From an uncultured bacterium (GTDB lineage: Bacteria; Chloroflexota; Anaerolineae; J036; Brachytrichaceae), in NCBI GenBank assembly GCA_903873965.1, contig CAIQQO010000354.1:1-37363 (forward strand): 37,363 nt of DNA, read 5' to 3'. Below the pieces are notes generated by a model, which was given only the letters and a program-made list of their open reading frames with translations, was not told where the DNA came from and searched no databases. How positions within the stretch are numbered: position 1 is the first letter of the stretch; each line of letters starts with the position of its first letter. Positions 24,062 to 33,126 of this stretch are shown in pieces. Made by a program: the position numbers and the translations under genes.

Positions 24062-24483
24062 CTGCAGGAATCGCGCATGATTCACCTGATGGTGGCCGAA
24101 GACGCGCAGGCGGCTATGCTGGGTTTCACATGGGCGACGCGCAACAAGCTGGGTAATGGCGAGGATGCGCAACACCGCCTGTACGCGCTGAACTCATCCA
24201 CGGCGCTGGAGACGCTCGGCGCCGGGGGCGAACCCTCGTGGCTGTCATTTGAAGACTTTCAGCAGAGCGTGTGTCGGGCGGACTGGTACCGGCTGGATGG
24301 GCACGATTGGGTTGCCATGAGCGCCATCACGCGTTTTACGAACGCCGATTACGCCTACAACCTATTCACTGGCGTTGATCGGCGCTACCGCGGGCGCAAA
24401 CTGGCGAGGCGGTCAAGGTGCTGGCGTTGCGCTACGCGCGCGATAGGCTCAGCGTCGCCACCGTGCTGGCTTTCATCACAGTC
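24062..24483 (+). pseudogene. GNAT N-acetyltransferase remnant (frameshifted, truncated)
   Basis: From about 24062 the frame encodes a GNAT-like core: LMVAEDAQAAMLGFTWA, then YAYNLFTGVDRRYRGRKL, the acetyl-CoA-binding motif A. At about 24403 the frame breaks. The expected continuation GEAVKVLALRYARDRLSVATV is present in the next frame, and one additional G would restore it. Resemblance stops near 24475, where the family normally continues with an Asn-rich strand and helix. The N-terminal part is also missing, since an in-frame stop lies 18 nt before 24062. The remnant is therefore truncated at both ends and frameshifted. It is squeezed between two leftward gene groups. Confidence 0.75.
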
Positions 24484-24486
24484 CCC

Positions 24487-24732
24487 TTACGAGCCGAAGT
24501 GCCTTATCTTCGGCCGGCGCATTGGCTTGGGATGAAAATGCTCGCCCCGATGGACCTTGGTCAGCATGACAAGTTCTTCTTCGTTGATGTAGTAAATGCG
24601 CCGGAATTTGCGCCATTTCTTGCCGGTCGCCTGGGCAATCGCCCTCATCCTCGAGATGAGCGTCTGGATCGGCACTCCGGTCTTTTCTTTCAATTGGACG
24701 ATGGTATAAACCGTATCTGGCATGACTTTCAT
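24487..24732 (-). CDS. Small helix-turn-helix protein coupled to a histidine kinase
   Basis: This 81-residue basic protein begins MKVMPDTVYTIVQLKEKTG. The segment YTIVQLKEKTGVPIQTLISRM fits a helix-turn-helix like those in excisionase and MerR-type DNA-binding domains. It is followed by a wing-like KFRRIYYINEEELVML and a basic tail (HPKPMRRPKIRHFG). Its ATG overlaps the TGA of the histidine kinase as ATGA (24729-24732), which argues that it is real and translated with the kinase. There is no receiver domain and no conserved Asp pocket, so it is not a classical response regulator. It could be a direct DNA-binding partner or unrelated cargo. Its 3' end lies against the GNAT remnant. Confidence 0.65.
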   Translation of the reverse strand: MKVMPDTVYTIVQLKEKTGVPIQTLISRMRAIAQATGKKWRKFRRIYYINEEELVMLTKVHRGEHFHPKPMRRPKIRHFGS

Positions 24733-26348
24733 CTCCGGGGCAACGTCACGGTCATCGTAGTGCCTTTGCCAATTTCGCTTTCTACCGCGATCGTGCCGTC
24801 ATGTAGTTCAACGGCGTTTTTCGCGATACTCAGCCCAAGCCCTGTGCCCGCTACCTGCAACGCATTGCTTCCGCGATAGAACGGCTCGAACAGGTGCGCC
24901 TGGTCTTGTTCCGGTATCCCTATGCCTTGATCAGTAACGCGCAATACCAGCGAGTTATCGCGCACTGCTAGATCGACGGTCACGGTCGTATCCGCCGGTG
25001 AATATTTAACAGCATTGGCTATCAGGTTGGTAATCACACCCTTGACCAGCCTGACATCAAGCAGCGCATACAGGGGTTGAGACGCGCACGTGTAGACAAT
25101 CTGATGCGCCAGTCCGGGATTGGCGCTGAAACGCTCGACAATCTCACTGCATTCCGCATCCAGGTCAATCATGACCGGCTTCAAAATATAGCCCGTCGAT
25201 TGCGTGCGCGTCAACTGCAGGATTTCATCGACCAAGGCCTGCATGCGCTCCGAATCGGTGATGATTTGCCCCAGGTACTTGTCGACCTGCGCGTCATCCA
25301 TTCGTTTGCGGTATGCGCGCACCGCCTCCGCCGTAAACATGATGTCGGATAGTGGTGAGCGAAATTCATGCGACGCCATGCTGACGAACTGTGATTTGAA
25401 CTCGACGAGATCAACCAGTTTGCGATTGGATTCGCGCAACAGTTTCTCCACGTTTTTACGCTCGCTGATATCATGGAATGTGGTGACGGCACCGTATATG
25501 GCATCCGTGTCAGGACGGCGCAAAGGCTGGCTGTTGATGGAAATCCAGGATATGTCGCCAGCGGGTTTGAATACCCCCATGATGATATTCAATAACGCTT
25601 TGCCGTCGCTTAATGTGCGCATGGCCGGGTGAGTTTCGCCGCGAAAGGGCGACCCATCCTCATGAATGATCTGCCAGCGCGGATCAACTGAAGTGCGCCC
25701 CATGATCTGCTCTGCGCTCAAGCCCAATATGCGCTCAGCGCTGGGGTTCGCCATGATAATCGCGCCATCTTTCTGATGCACCACCAAGCCTTCCGCCATC
25801 GTATTAACTGCTACACGGTATTGCATCGTGCGTTCGCTGATGTCGGTCAATGTCATGCGACACTCATCTACATCGGGTGTCGTCGCACATTCGACCTGGA
25901 CAAATCGCCAGTCATCACGACGATGCCCCGGCTGCAGGCTGATTTCGGCTATCGATGTCCGCGCGCCGGAAAACGCTTCATCGAGGCACGCGGTCATCGC
26001 TGCCCGGCTGGGTTCAGCCACAAACCCCATGAAGTTCTGGCCAACCAATTCACCCATCCCGCAACTCAGGATGTGAGCGCCGGCCAGGTTGGATTGTAGG
26101 ATGGCCCCATCGCGGCGCAATCTCAAATAGGCTGCGGGCACTTGTTCGTACAGCTCAGCATAGTGCGCTAGTTCGCGCTGAAGTGTTGCCTCGCGCTGAC
26201 GCAATGCTTCGTTTTGCGTCTGCAGATCGTGGATATAACGCAATGTATCGGCATCACCGACTAAGCGAGGCGCGTCTGATCCTGATGCAAGTCGTTCTTC
26301 CGGGAAACGACGCAGTTCATCTGCTTGATCGTGGGTGTAGTTTTCCAT
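24729..26348 (-). CDS. PAS-PAS sensor histidine kinase
   Basis: I start at the ATG at 26348; a GTG at 26354 is the alternative. The protein (about 539 residues) has no membrane helix. A coiled-coil stretch (about 38-70) precedes two PAS domains (about 72-175 and 178-305). The HisKA dimerisation domain carries the phospho-accepting His in SMASHEFRSPLSD, and the HATPase domain has N-box NLIANAVKYS, G1 DQGIGIPEQD and G2 GTGLGLSIAKN. It should autophosphorylate in response to a cytoplasmic signal, perhaps redox or a small ligand. Its only same-operon partner is the overlapping small HTH gene, and no receiver-domain gene is in the window, so its response regulator must be elsewhere. It is divergent from secA across a 300-nt gap. 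Confidence 0.9.
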   Translation of the reverse strand: MENYTHDQADELRRFPEERLASGSDAPRLVGDADTLRYIHDLQTQNEALRQREATLQRELAHYAELYEQVPAAYLRLRRDGAILQSNLAGAHILSCGMGELVGQNFMGFVAEPSRAAMTACLDEAFSGARTSIAEISLQPGHRRDDWRFVQVECATTPDVDECRMTLTDISERTMQYRVAVNTMAEGLVVHQKDGAIIMANPSAERILGLSAEQIMGRTSVDPRWQIIHEDGSPFRGETHPAMRTLSDGKALLNIIMGVFKPAGDISWISINSQPLRRPDTDAIYGAVTTFHDISERKNVEKLLRESNRKLVDLVEFKSQFVSMASHEFRSPLSDIMFTAEAVRAYRKRMDDAQVDKYLGQIITDSERMQALVDEILQLTRTQSTGYILKPVMIDLDAECSEIVERFSANPGLAHQIVYTCASQPLYALLDVRLVKGVITNLIANAVKYSPADTTVTVDLAVRDNSLVLRVTDQGIGIPEQDQAHLFEPFYRGSNALQVAGTGLGLSIAKNAVELHDGTIAVESEIGKGTTMTVTLPRR

Positions 26349-26354
26349 TGTCAC

Positions 26355-26656
26355 AACAGGGAGACAATCACTACACGCATCATACTACCGTTTGCCCCAG
26401 GCCATGTGCGTCCCTCCGCGCCAAGCCGGTTTTGTGAAGGCTTCACTGTATCCGGCGCGTTACGCCCAGGTCGACGGCATTGAAACCTGCTGCCTGAAAC
26501 TGTATGGCCACCCCTCCCCAGCGCAAGTGCGCTTATAGCTTATTAACTGCGTCGGCAAATTCTAAGCTTTTATTTACGCCCGGCTGTTATAATTTTCGCT
26601 CGTTACGTCCAATAAGATCGATGGTCACTGTCTAGTTAGCCCATTCAACTTTTCAC
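26355..26656. other. Divergent intergenic region between histidine kinase and secA
   Basis: I see no gene in these 302 nt. The stretch holds the secA promoter near its right end and a short hairpin (AGCGCAAGTGCGCT, 26520-26533). No ribosomal protein leader or riboswitch pattern is recognisable. Confidence 0.6.
26585..26593 (+). promoter_or_regulatory. Extended -10 promoter of secA
   Basis: TGTTATAAT combines a perfect TATAAT (26588-26593) with the TGN extension. The -35 region (AGCTTT, 17 nt upstream) is weak, as expected for this promoter class. The start site would be near 26600, about 57 nt before the secA ATG. Confidence 0.65.
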
Positions 26657-29600
26657 ATGTTAAAAAACCTGATCACCAAGATCGCCGGCAGCGATAGCGA
26701 CAAGGCGCTTGCTCGCCTGTCATCACTCGTTGTGCGCTGTAACGCGCTTGAGCCCGAGATGATGAAGCTGTCCGACGCTGAATTACGCGCGAAAACCGAT
26801 GAATTCCGCAACCGCCTGACCGCAGGCGAAACCCTCGACCAACTCATGCCGGAAGCCTTCGCCGCTGTGCGCGAGGCTTCACGTCGCACCACCGGCCTGC
26901 GCCACTTCGATGTGCAGCTGGTCGGCGGCGCCCTGCTGCATCAGGGCAAGATCGCGGAAATGCGCACAGGCGAAGGCAAAACGCTGGTCGCCACCGCCCC
27001 GCTGTACCTGAATGCCCTTGCAGGCATGGGCGCGCACCTCGTCACCCAGAACGACTACCTGGCCAAGCGCGATGCGCAGTGGATGGGCCAGGTCTATCAC
27101 GCCCTCGGCATGAGCGTGGGCATCATTCAGTCTGCCGGTGACGGCCGCCCCGATGACTCGTCGTATATCTATGATCCTGCCTACCCTTCGAAGGATGATC
27201 GCTTGATCAGCCTCAGGCCGGTCAAACGCGCCGATACCTATCAGTGCGATATCACCTATGGCACCAACAACGAGTACGGCTTCGACTATTTGCGCGACAA
27301 CATGAACCAGGATTTGCAGGACTGTGTGCAGCGCGTTGACGAAGAGGGGCAACCCCTGTTGTCGTACTCCGTCATCGACGAAGTGGACAACCTGCTGATC
27401 GACGAAGCGCGCACGCCCTTGATCATCAGCGGGCCGGCCGATGAACCATCTCCCTTATACAAGCGCTTTACGGAGATCGTGCGCCGGCTAGAACCCAGCA
27501 AGAAGAACGATCCGAAAGAACCCGATGGCGACTACATCATCGACATCAAATCCAAAAACGTCACCCTGACCGAAGACGGCATCATCAAGATTGAGAAAAT
27601 CCTGGGCATCGCCAACCTGTTCGGGCCTGAAAGCGCGGAGATGACACCGTACCTCGACAACGCCCTGCGCGCATGGTCAGTGTACGAACGCGACCGCGAC
27701 TATGTGATCAGCGATAAGCGCGAAATCATCATCGTCGACGAGTTCACCGGCCGCTTGATGTATGGCCGCCGCTTCAGCGAAGGGTTGCACCAGGCCATCG
27801 AGGCCAAGGAAGGCGTGAAGGTGCAGCGTGAATCGTTCACGTTTGCCACGATTACCTTCCAGAACTTCTTCCGCATGTACGACAAACTGTCGGGCATGAC
27901 CGGAACAGCGCAAACCGAAGCCGAGGAATTCTTCAAGATCTACAACCTCGAAGTCGTGCCATTGCCAACCCACATCGAGTACCAGGCTGCGCAGAAAATA
28001 CTGGTTGAGCAGAAAGACAACTTCGTCGACGGCACCCCCATGATGGTCTTTGTCGACCCCAAAACAAAACGCAAATATCACCGCCGACTGGATTATCCCG
28101 ACCTGGTATTCAAGACGCGCGAAGCCAAGTTCAAGGCCGTTGTCGATGAAATCGCCCGCGTGCATGCCACCGGCCGGCCAGTGCTGGTCGGCACGATTGC
28201 CATTGAAACGAGTGAAATGCTCAGCCGCATGCTTGACCGCAAAGGCGTGAAGCACCAGGTGCTCAACGCCAAGCAGCACGAGCGCGAAGCCTATGTCATC
28301 GCCCAGGCCGGACAACCCGACTTGGTGACCATCGCGACGAACATGGCCGGCCGCGGCGTCGACATCCTCCTGGGCGGCAACCCCGAAGGTTTGGCTCGCG
28401 AGGTGTTCCGCAAGGCCGGGCGCGACCTGACCGAAGTGCCGCACGAAGAATGGCAGACAGCCCTGTCGAAGGCCGAAGCCGACATGGCGGAAGCGCGCAA
28501 GAAGGTGTTGACCCTGGGCGGTTTACACGTCATCGGCACAGAACGCCACGAGGCGCGCCGCATTGACAACCAGTTGCGCGGCCGCTGCGCTCGCCAGGGC
28601 GACCCCGGATCGACCCGTTTCTACGTGTCGCTTGAAGATGAACTGATGCAGCGCTTCGGCGGAGAACGCGTTAAAGACATGATGACGCGGTTGAAGCTGG
28701 AAGACGATGTGCCGTTGGAATATGGCATCCTGAGCAAGAGCATCGAGCAGGCCCAGGAGAAAGTGGAAGGGTACAACTTCGACCTGCGCAAGCACGTCAT
28801 CCAGTATGACGACGTGATTAACAAGCAGCGCGAGGTCATCTACGCACAGCGCCGCATGATCCTCGAAAAGGACAACCTGCACGACGTTGTGATGGAAATG
28901 GTGGAACAGGAAATCGAGGATGTCGTCAAGGATCATACCGAAGGCGACACCACCGAAAACTGGGACTTGCAGGGCTTGTCCAATGAAGTGCGTGCAATCG
29001 TGCCGTTGCCCAAGGACTATGACCTGGCGCACTGGACCAAAGGCGTGCGCGACGAGATATCGGATGAACTCAGCGCCATGGCCGAGAAGCGTTATCACGT
29101 CGGGCTGGACGATTTTGCGAATGTGGTGCGGACGCAACTGATGATGAGCGGCGTCACCATCGCCAACATGCGCGAAAGCCGCGACAGCCTGTTGCGCGCC
29201 ATTTATGCCAACGCCAAACGCAACCTGGCCGAGGCACTCACGCCTGAGCTCGAGACATTGGCGCTGAATAACATCACGGCAGAACTCCGCAACACCATCA
29301 ACCAGTCGTTTATCGATGGCGTGCGGTTGTTCCGCGACCGCTCCATTTTGATTCAGACGGTGGACCAGTTGTGGGTGCGCCACCTGACCGACCTGGACGA
29401 ATTGCGCGAAGGCATCGGCCTGCGCGCGTATGCTCAGCGCGACCCGCTGGTGGCCTATCGCACCGAAGCCAGCAACACCTATGCCGAAATGCTCGATACC
29501 ATCCGCGAGAATGTATCGCAGCGCATCTTTAACGTTCAGTTCAACACCGGCTCACAGCCGGCCCCGCGCCGTCAACAGGCGGCGGGCGCGACACTGCCGC

Positions 29601-29785
29601 GCAATCCTGCCCGCCAGGTCCCACTCACAGCATCAGGCGGCGGCGAAGCAGCCAAACCTGCGCCGGTCAGAGCGGCTGCCAAGGGCAAAGTGGGGCGCAA
29701 TGACGTGTGCCCATTCTGCAGCAGCGGCAAAAAGATTAAACACTGCGACTGCGAGGGCGCGCGCAAAATAAAAGGTGAAATATAG
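26657..29785 (+). CDS. secA: Preprotein translocase ATPase SecA
   Basis: SecA drives secreted proteins through the SecYEG channel by ATP hydrolysis. This 1042-residue copy is complete. It has Walker A MRTGEGKT (102-109), DEVD Walker B (241-244), TYGTNNEYGFDYLRDN, the helicase-like motif TIATNMAGRGVDI and QLRGRCARQGDPGSTRFY. Compared with E. coli SecA, an extra segment of about 30 residues (starting GDGRPDDSSYIYDP, near 167) interrupts the first nucleotide-binding domain. The C-terminal zinc motif is CPFCSSGKKIKHCDC (1018-1032), with CxxC spacing instead of the usual CxC. It has an extended -10 promoter and is followed after 6 nt by a hydrolase gene, probably on the same transcript. Confidence 0.97.
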   Translation: MLKNLITKIAGSDSDKALARLSSLVVRCNALEPEMMKLSDAELRAKTDEFRNRLTAGETLDQLMPEAFAAVREASRRTTGLRHFDVQLVGGALLHQGKIAEMRTGEGKTLVATAPLYLNALAGMGAHLVTQNDYLAKRDAQWMGQVYHALGMSVGIIQSAGDGRPDDSSYIYDPAYPSKDDRLISLRPVKRADTYQCDITYGTNNEYGFDYLRDNMNQDLQDCVQRVDEEGQPLLSYSVIDEVDNLLIDEARTPLIISGPADEPSPLYKRFTEIVRRLEPSKKNDPKEPDGDYIIDIKSKNVTLTEDGIIKIEKILGIANLFGPESAEMTPYLDNALRAWSVYERDRDYVISDKREIIIVDEFTGRLMYGRRFSEGLHQAIEAKEGVKVQRESFTFATITFQNFFRMYDKLSGMTGTAQTEAEEFFKIYNLEVVPLPTHIEYQAAQKILVEQKDNFVDGTPMMVFVDPKTKRKYHRRLDYPDLVFKTREAKFKAVVDEIARVHATGRPVLVGTIAIETSEMLSRMLDRKGVKHQVLNAKQHEREAYVIAQAGQPDLVTIATNMAGRGVDILLGGNPEGLAREVFRKAGRDLTEVPHEEWQTALSKAEADMAEARKKVLTLGGLHVIGTERHEARRIDNQLRGRCARQGDPGSTRFYVSLEDELMQRFGGERVKDMMTRLKLEDDVPLEYGILSKSIEQAQEKVEGYNFDLRKHVIQYDDVINKQREVIYAQRRMILEKDNLHDVVMEMVEQEIEDVVKDHTEGDTTENWDLQGLSNEVRAIVPLPKDYDLAHWTKGVRDEISDELSAMAEKRYHVGLDDFANVVRTQLMMSGVTIANMRESRDSLLRAIYANAKRNLAEALTPELETLALNNITAELRNTINQSFIDGVRLFRDRSILIQTVDQLWVRHLTDLDELREGIGLRAYAQRDPLVAYRTEASNTYAEMLDTIRENVSQRIFNVQFNTGSQPAPRRQQAAGATLPRNPARQVPLTASGGGEAAKPAPVRAAAKGKVGRNDVCPFCSSGKKIKHCDCEGARKIKGEI

Positions 29786-29791
29786 CGACCT

Positions 29792-30634
29792 ATGTACCAC
29801 GATGTCATGGTTGATCTACTCAGTGATGGTGTGAGTTATTGGGATGGCGGCGGCGCCTTCGGACTAGTGCCGCGCGTCAAGTGGATGACGCTGCTTCCGC
29901 CGGATGACCTCAACCGTGTGCCGCAGGAGTTGCGCTGTGTGTTGATCCGCGCGCACGGCCAAAACATCCTCGTGGATGGCGGCGTTGGCAACAAGCCCAA
30001 CGAGATCATTGCCACGCAGTACGAGGTGCGCCGACCCAACGGGTCTCTGATCGACGACCTGGCGCGGCATGGGCTGACTCGCAACGATATCGACATCGTG
30101 ATACTCACCCACCTGCATGGCGATCACGCGGGCTGGGCCACCGAGCAGGTCGGGCTGGTGACGACGCCCACCTTCCCGCAGGCGCGCTACTATGTGCAAC
30201 GGCAGGAATATGAAGACGCGACGCATACGAATGAGCGCACGCGCAACACCTATTTCGCCGAGAACTTCACCCCGCTCCTGCGCGAGAACGTGCTCTCATT
30301 GCTCGACGGTCCTGCTGACATCACACCCGGCGTGCGCGTTGTGCCCACACCCGGCCACACGGCCGGGCATCAGTGCGTGATCGTGGACACGCCCGGCGCG
30401 CCGACGATGATACTGGGCGACATGGCGACGTACATGATCCAGTTCGCGCGACTGCCCTGGGTGACGGCTTATGATGTGCTGCCCTTGCAGACGATTGAGA
30501 CCAAACGGTACTGGCAGCAATGGGCATTCGAACAGCAAGCCGTACTCATCTCTCCACACGACACCGTCACGCCTGTTGGTAAACTCGTCAAAGACAAAAA
30601 GGGATTCCTTCAAATCATACCGAGTGAATTGTAG
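29792..30634 (+). CDS. Metallo-beta-lactamase-fold hydrolase (lactonase-like)
   Basis: This 280-residue cytoplasmic protein has the hallmark THLHGDHAG (H107, H109, D111, H112), PTPGHTAGH (H189), an Asp in LGDMA (D210) and a late His in LISPHD. Together these form a two-metal site. The order of elements, with VDGGVGNKP and a long Tyr/Gln-rich loop after the metal motif, resembles the quorum-quenching lactonase and alkylsulfatase-like subfamilies more than beta-lactamases or glyoxalases. The substrate is unknown. It starts 6 nt after the secA stop and ends 13 nt before the solute-binding lipoprotein, so the three form a tight cluster. An in-frame ATG at 29807 is an alternative start. Confidence 0.87.
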   Translation: MYHDVMVDLLSDGVSYWDGGGAFGLVPRVKWMTLLPPDDLNRVPQELRCVLIRAHGQNILVDGGVGNKPNEIIATQYEVRRPNGSLIDDLARHGLTRNDIDIVILTHLHGDHAGWATEQVGLVTTPTFPQARYYVQRQEYEDATHTNERTRNTYFAENFTPLLRENVLSLLDGPADITPGVRVVPTPGHTAGHQCVIVDTPGAPTMILGDMATYMIQFARLPWVTAYDVLPLQTIETKRYWQQWAFEQQAVLISPHDTVTPVGKLVKDKKGFLQIIPSEL

Positions 30635-30647
30635 ACATGAAAGCCCT

Positions 30648-31976
30648 ATGACAACACACTCAAGCCGCGTTCCGCGGCAGAAATGGCTGCGCTGGCTGCC
30701 CGCCCTGTGGACAGCCATCATGCTGGCTGCGTGTGGGCAGTCGCCCCTGGCAACGACCGGGCGCGTCGTCATCGCATGGCATTCACTCTCCGGCGCCAAA
30801 GAACGTGCATTGCTCAACCTCATCGATGAGTTCAACAGCACCAATGCCGACCATATTACCGTGGTGCCTGAGGAACGCGCGCCCAATGCGCTGCACACAG
30901 ATGTGCTCAATGGCATTGAGCGCAAAGCACTCCCTACCCTGATTCTGGCCACGCCGATGCAGGCAGCCGTTTATCAACGCCGCGGCGCTCTTGTGCCCAT
31001 GAATGACTACATGACCAGCGCCAACAACGGCTCGGGCTGGAATGCGAATGATCGCGCCGACCTCTACCCGTTCATCATGAAAGCCGGTCGAACTGCTAAC
31101 GGCCAGATCATCGGGATTCCCTATGGCGGCATCGTGCGACTCATGCTTTACAACCGTGACTGGTTGAAAACGTTGAACATGGATACCGCGCCGACCAACT
31201 GGGACAACTTCACATCTGCCTGTAACGCAGCCACAGACCGCGTCAAAGGCACGCTCTGCTTTGGCATCCAGCCAACCACCGTCGCCTTTGAGCAATTCCT
31301 CGCAGCCTATGGCGGACAGATCGCCACGGATGATATGAACGTGCTTCAGATTTCCACACCTGCCGCGGTGCAGTCGATGAACACACTGGCTGGTTTTGTG
31401 CGCACGAGCCAGGCCTACCGTGTAAACACGCTGCAGCAGAGCCGTGACGACTTTGCCACGGCGCGCGTGCTGTTCGCCTTCGACTGGAGCAACAACCTGC
31501 CGGATGTCGACACGACGGTCAAGCAGCGCGCCGCCTTCGATTGGGGCGTTGGCCTGTTGCCCAGCGTCACTCCCCAGGCCAGCACCAAATACACGGCCCC
31601 TTTGTGGGTCATCACCCGCGTCGCAGACCAGCCGCAGCCGGAGCGTGAGAAAGCAGCCTGGTCATTCATCCACTGGTTGACGCAACCAACGCAGACAGCA
31701 GCCTGGGCGCAACAGACCCATGAGTTGCCGGCGCGCCTCTCAGCAATTAACATTCTCAGTGCGAAACAACCACTCTCGCAAAACGAAATAACACTCCTGC
31801 GCGACATTGCGCCTCGTGCGCGGCCCGACCCTTTGATCAGCGGGCTGGGTTGCGTCGAAAACACGTTGACCAGCGGCATACGCCAAATCCTCGATGGTCA
31901 GCCGGTTACACAAACGCTACAGCTAACTCAAGCCATTGGTCAGCCACAGTTAGGACAAGACTGTACCGCACCATGA
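30648..31976 (+). CDS. ABC-type sugar-binding-like lipoprotein (solute-binding protein family 1)
   Basis: I start at the ATG at 30648, giving a lipoprotein signal (KWLRWLPALWTAIMLAAC, Cys29); the frame extends upstream only as overlap with the previous gene. The 442-residue product has the family 1 solute-binding pattern: VVIAWHSLSG at strand 1, LLNLIDEFNS, a periplasmic-type hinge region GQIIGIPYGG..RLMLYNRDWLK, and a late AWSFIHWLTQP helix. Such proteins capture oligosaccharides or related solutes and hand them to an ABC importer. No permease or ATPase genes for import are adjacent, so it either works with distant components or has another role. It follows the hydrolase gene by 13 nt. Confidence 0.87.
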   Translation: MTTHSSRVPRQKWLRWLPALWTAIMLAACGQSPLATTGRVVIAWHSLSGAKERALLNLIDEFNSTNADHITVVPEERAPNALHTDVLNGIERKALPTLILATPMQAAVYQRRGALVPMNDYMTSANNGSGWNANDRADLYPFIMKAGRTANGQIIGIPYGGIVRLMLYNRDWLKTLNMDTAPTNWDNFTSACNAATDRVKGTLCFGIQPTTVAFEQFLAAYGGQIATDDMNVLQISTPAAVQSMNTLAGFVRTSQAYRVNTLQQSRDDFATARVLFAFDWSNNLPDVDTTVKQRAAFDWGVGLLPSVTPQASTKYTAPLWVITRVADQPQPEREKAAWSFIHWLTQPTQTAAWAQQTHELPARLSAINILSAKQPLSQNEITLLRDIAPRARPDPLISGLGCVENTLTSGIRQILDGQPVTQTLQLTQAIGQPQLGQDCTAP

Positions 31977-31983
31977 GATTACG

Positions 31984-32014
31984 TGATACAATTGTTACAT
32001 GGCACTGCTATAAG
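31984..32014 (+). promoter_or_regulatory. Candidate promoter and operator of the MerR-B12 gene
   Basis: An extended -10 box TGCTATAAG (32006-32014) lies about 87 nt before the ATG. The -35 zone overlaps an imperfect palindrome TGATACAATTGTTACA (31984-31999) centred on CAATTG. This is the arrangement expected of an autoregulated gene, but the assignment is by position only. Confidence 0.4.
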
Positions 32015-32100
32015 TCGAGTTGGTTAGGGTTTAATCATGCTTCGTTGTAACTGCCATCAAGTAATCGTTCAGTCTTAGTCTCAAGCGAGAAGGTGTCCCT

Positions 32101-33108
32101 ATGCAAGACTTGCCCATAACAGCATACGCTAACGAGCCCGTGTACAACATGAAGGCCGTTACTCAACGAACTGGTATACCCGCCGCAACGCTGCGAGCCT
32201 GGGAGCGACGCTATCACGCCCTCGCCCCCGAACGAAGTGAAGGCAACTATCGGCTCTATTCTGAGCGCGATGTGGCCATCCTGCGCTGGCTGCAGACACA
32301 GCTGGATGCAGGGCTGAGCATCAGCCGCGCTGTGGCGCTGCTCGATCGCATTCGTGAACGAGATGCCGCTTTGCCAGGCGTAGCATCTGCAGCTCAACCA
32401 AGAGTGGAATTCACGTCATCCGATGAACGCGTCGATCTGAAACCGACGAATGTTGCTAATGCCTGGAATCAATTGGCATCAGTGCTGTACGAGTCACTGA
32501 TTGCCATGGATGAACAGCAGGTGGCCGTGGCACTGGCTGAGGCGTTTGCCATGTACTCAGTCGAAGACGTTTGCACCCACCTGATTAGCCCAGTCCTCGT
32601 CACCATCGGCGATGAATGGTACAACCAGCGCATCACGATTGTACAGGAACGCTATGCCAGCACCTATCTGATGGGGCGCTTGCTGGGTTTGTTCAACTCG
32701 CTGGAACTGTCGCGTGGCCCGCTTGTCCTTGTCGGATCAGCCCCCAGCGACCACCACGCCATCGGCGCACTGATGCTGGCCCTGTTGCTGCGCCGCACCG
32801 GGCACAATGTGCGCTACATCGGCCCGAACATTCCGCTTGCTGATCTGATCAAAACCATCAAAGACGTGCGCCCGCATGTCGTTGCTTTGTCAGCGGTCAT
32901 GAGTTATGCAGTCGGTCCGCTGGCTGAGTTGCCGCGGCGCCTGCGCGATATGGGCATCAACACTCACCTTGTGTATGGTGGGCGCGCCTTTGCCAGCGAG
33001 GAAATGCGCAACGCCAACCTGGAAGTGGACTTCGTGGGCAATGACCTTAGCAAGGGTATACAGGTGATCGATCGCCTGCTATTGCGTGAACCAGTGGCCA
33101 TGGCCTGA
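32101..33108 (+). CDS. MerR-family regulator with cobalamin-binding domain (CarH/LitR-like)
   Basis: This 335-residue protein has a MerR winged helix (about 14-80, YNMKAVTQRTGIPAATLRAW), a helical bundle (about 125-205) and a Rossmann-like B12-binding domain (about 208-330). The B12 signature DxHxxG is present as DHHAIG (D217, H219, G222), so the lower cobalamin ligand is conserved. In light-sensing CarH the bundle carries W-x9-E-H and a His next to the Trp. Here the equivalent is W173, Y174, E183 and R184, so both histidines are replaced. It may bind cobalamin without the known photochemistry. AAGGTG lies 7-8 nt before the start. A palindrome over the presumed promoter suggests autoregulation. 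Confidence 0.88.
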   Translation: MQDLPITAYANEPVYNMKAVTQRTGIPAATLRAWERRYHALAPERSEGNYRLYSERDVAILRWLQTQLDAGLSISRAVALLDRIRERDAALPGVASAAQPRVEFTSSDERVDLKPTNVANAWNQLASVLYESLIAMDEQQVAVALAEAFAMYSVEDVCTHLISPVLVTIGDEWYNQRITIVQERYASTYLMGRLLGLFNSLELSRGPLVLVGSAPSDHHAIGALMLALLLRRTGHNVRYIGPNIPLADLIKTIKDVRPHVVALSAVMSYAVGPLAELPRRLRDMGINTHLVYGGRAFASEEMRNANLEVDFVGNDLSKGIQVIDRLLLREPVAMA

Positions 33109-33126
33109 GAGCCTGGACAGAGCCAA

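Noticed and set aside
27677..28444. 255-codon minus-strand frame inside secA
   Set aside because: It is a shadow of the conserved SecA sequence.
30637..30651. Four-codon frame MKAL whose stop overlaps the solute-binding protein start
   Set aside because: It is too short to judge and has no ribosome site. It is probably chance.
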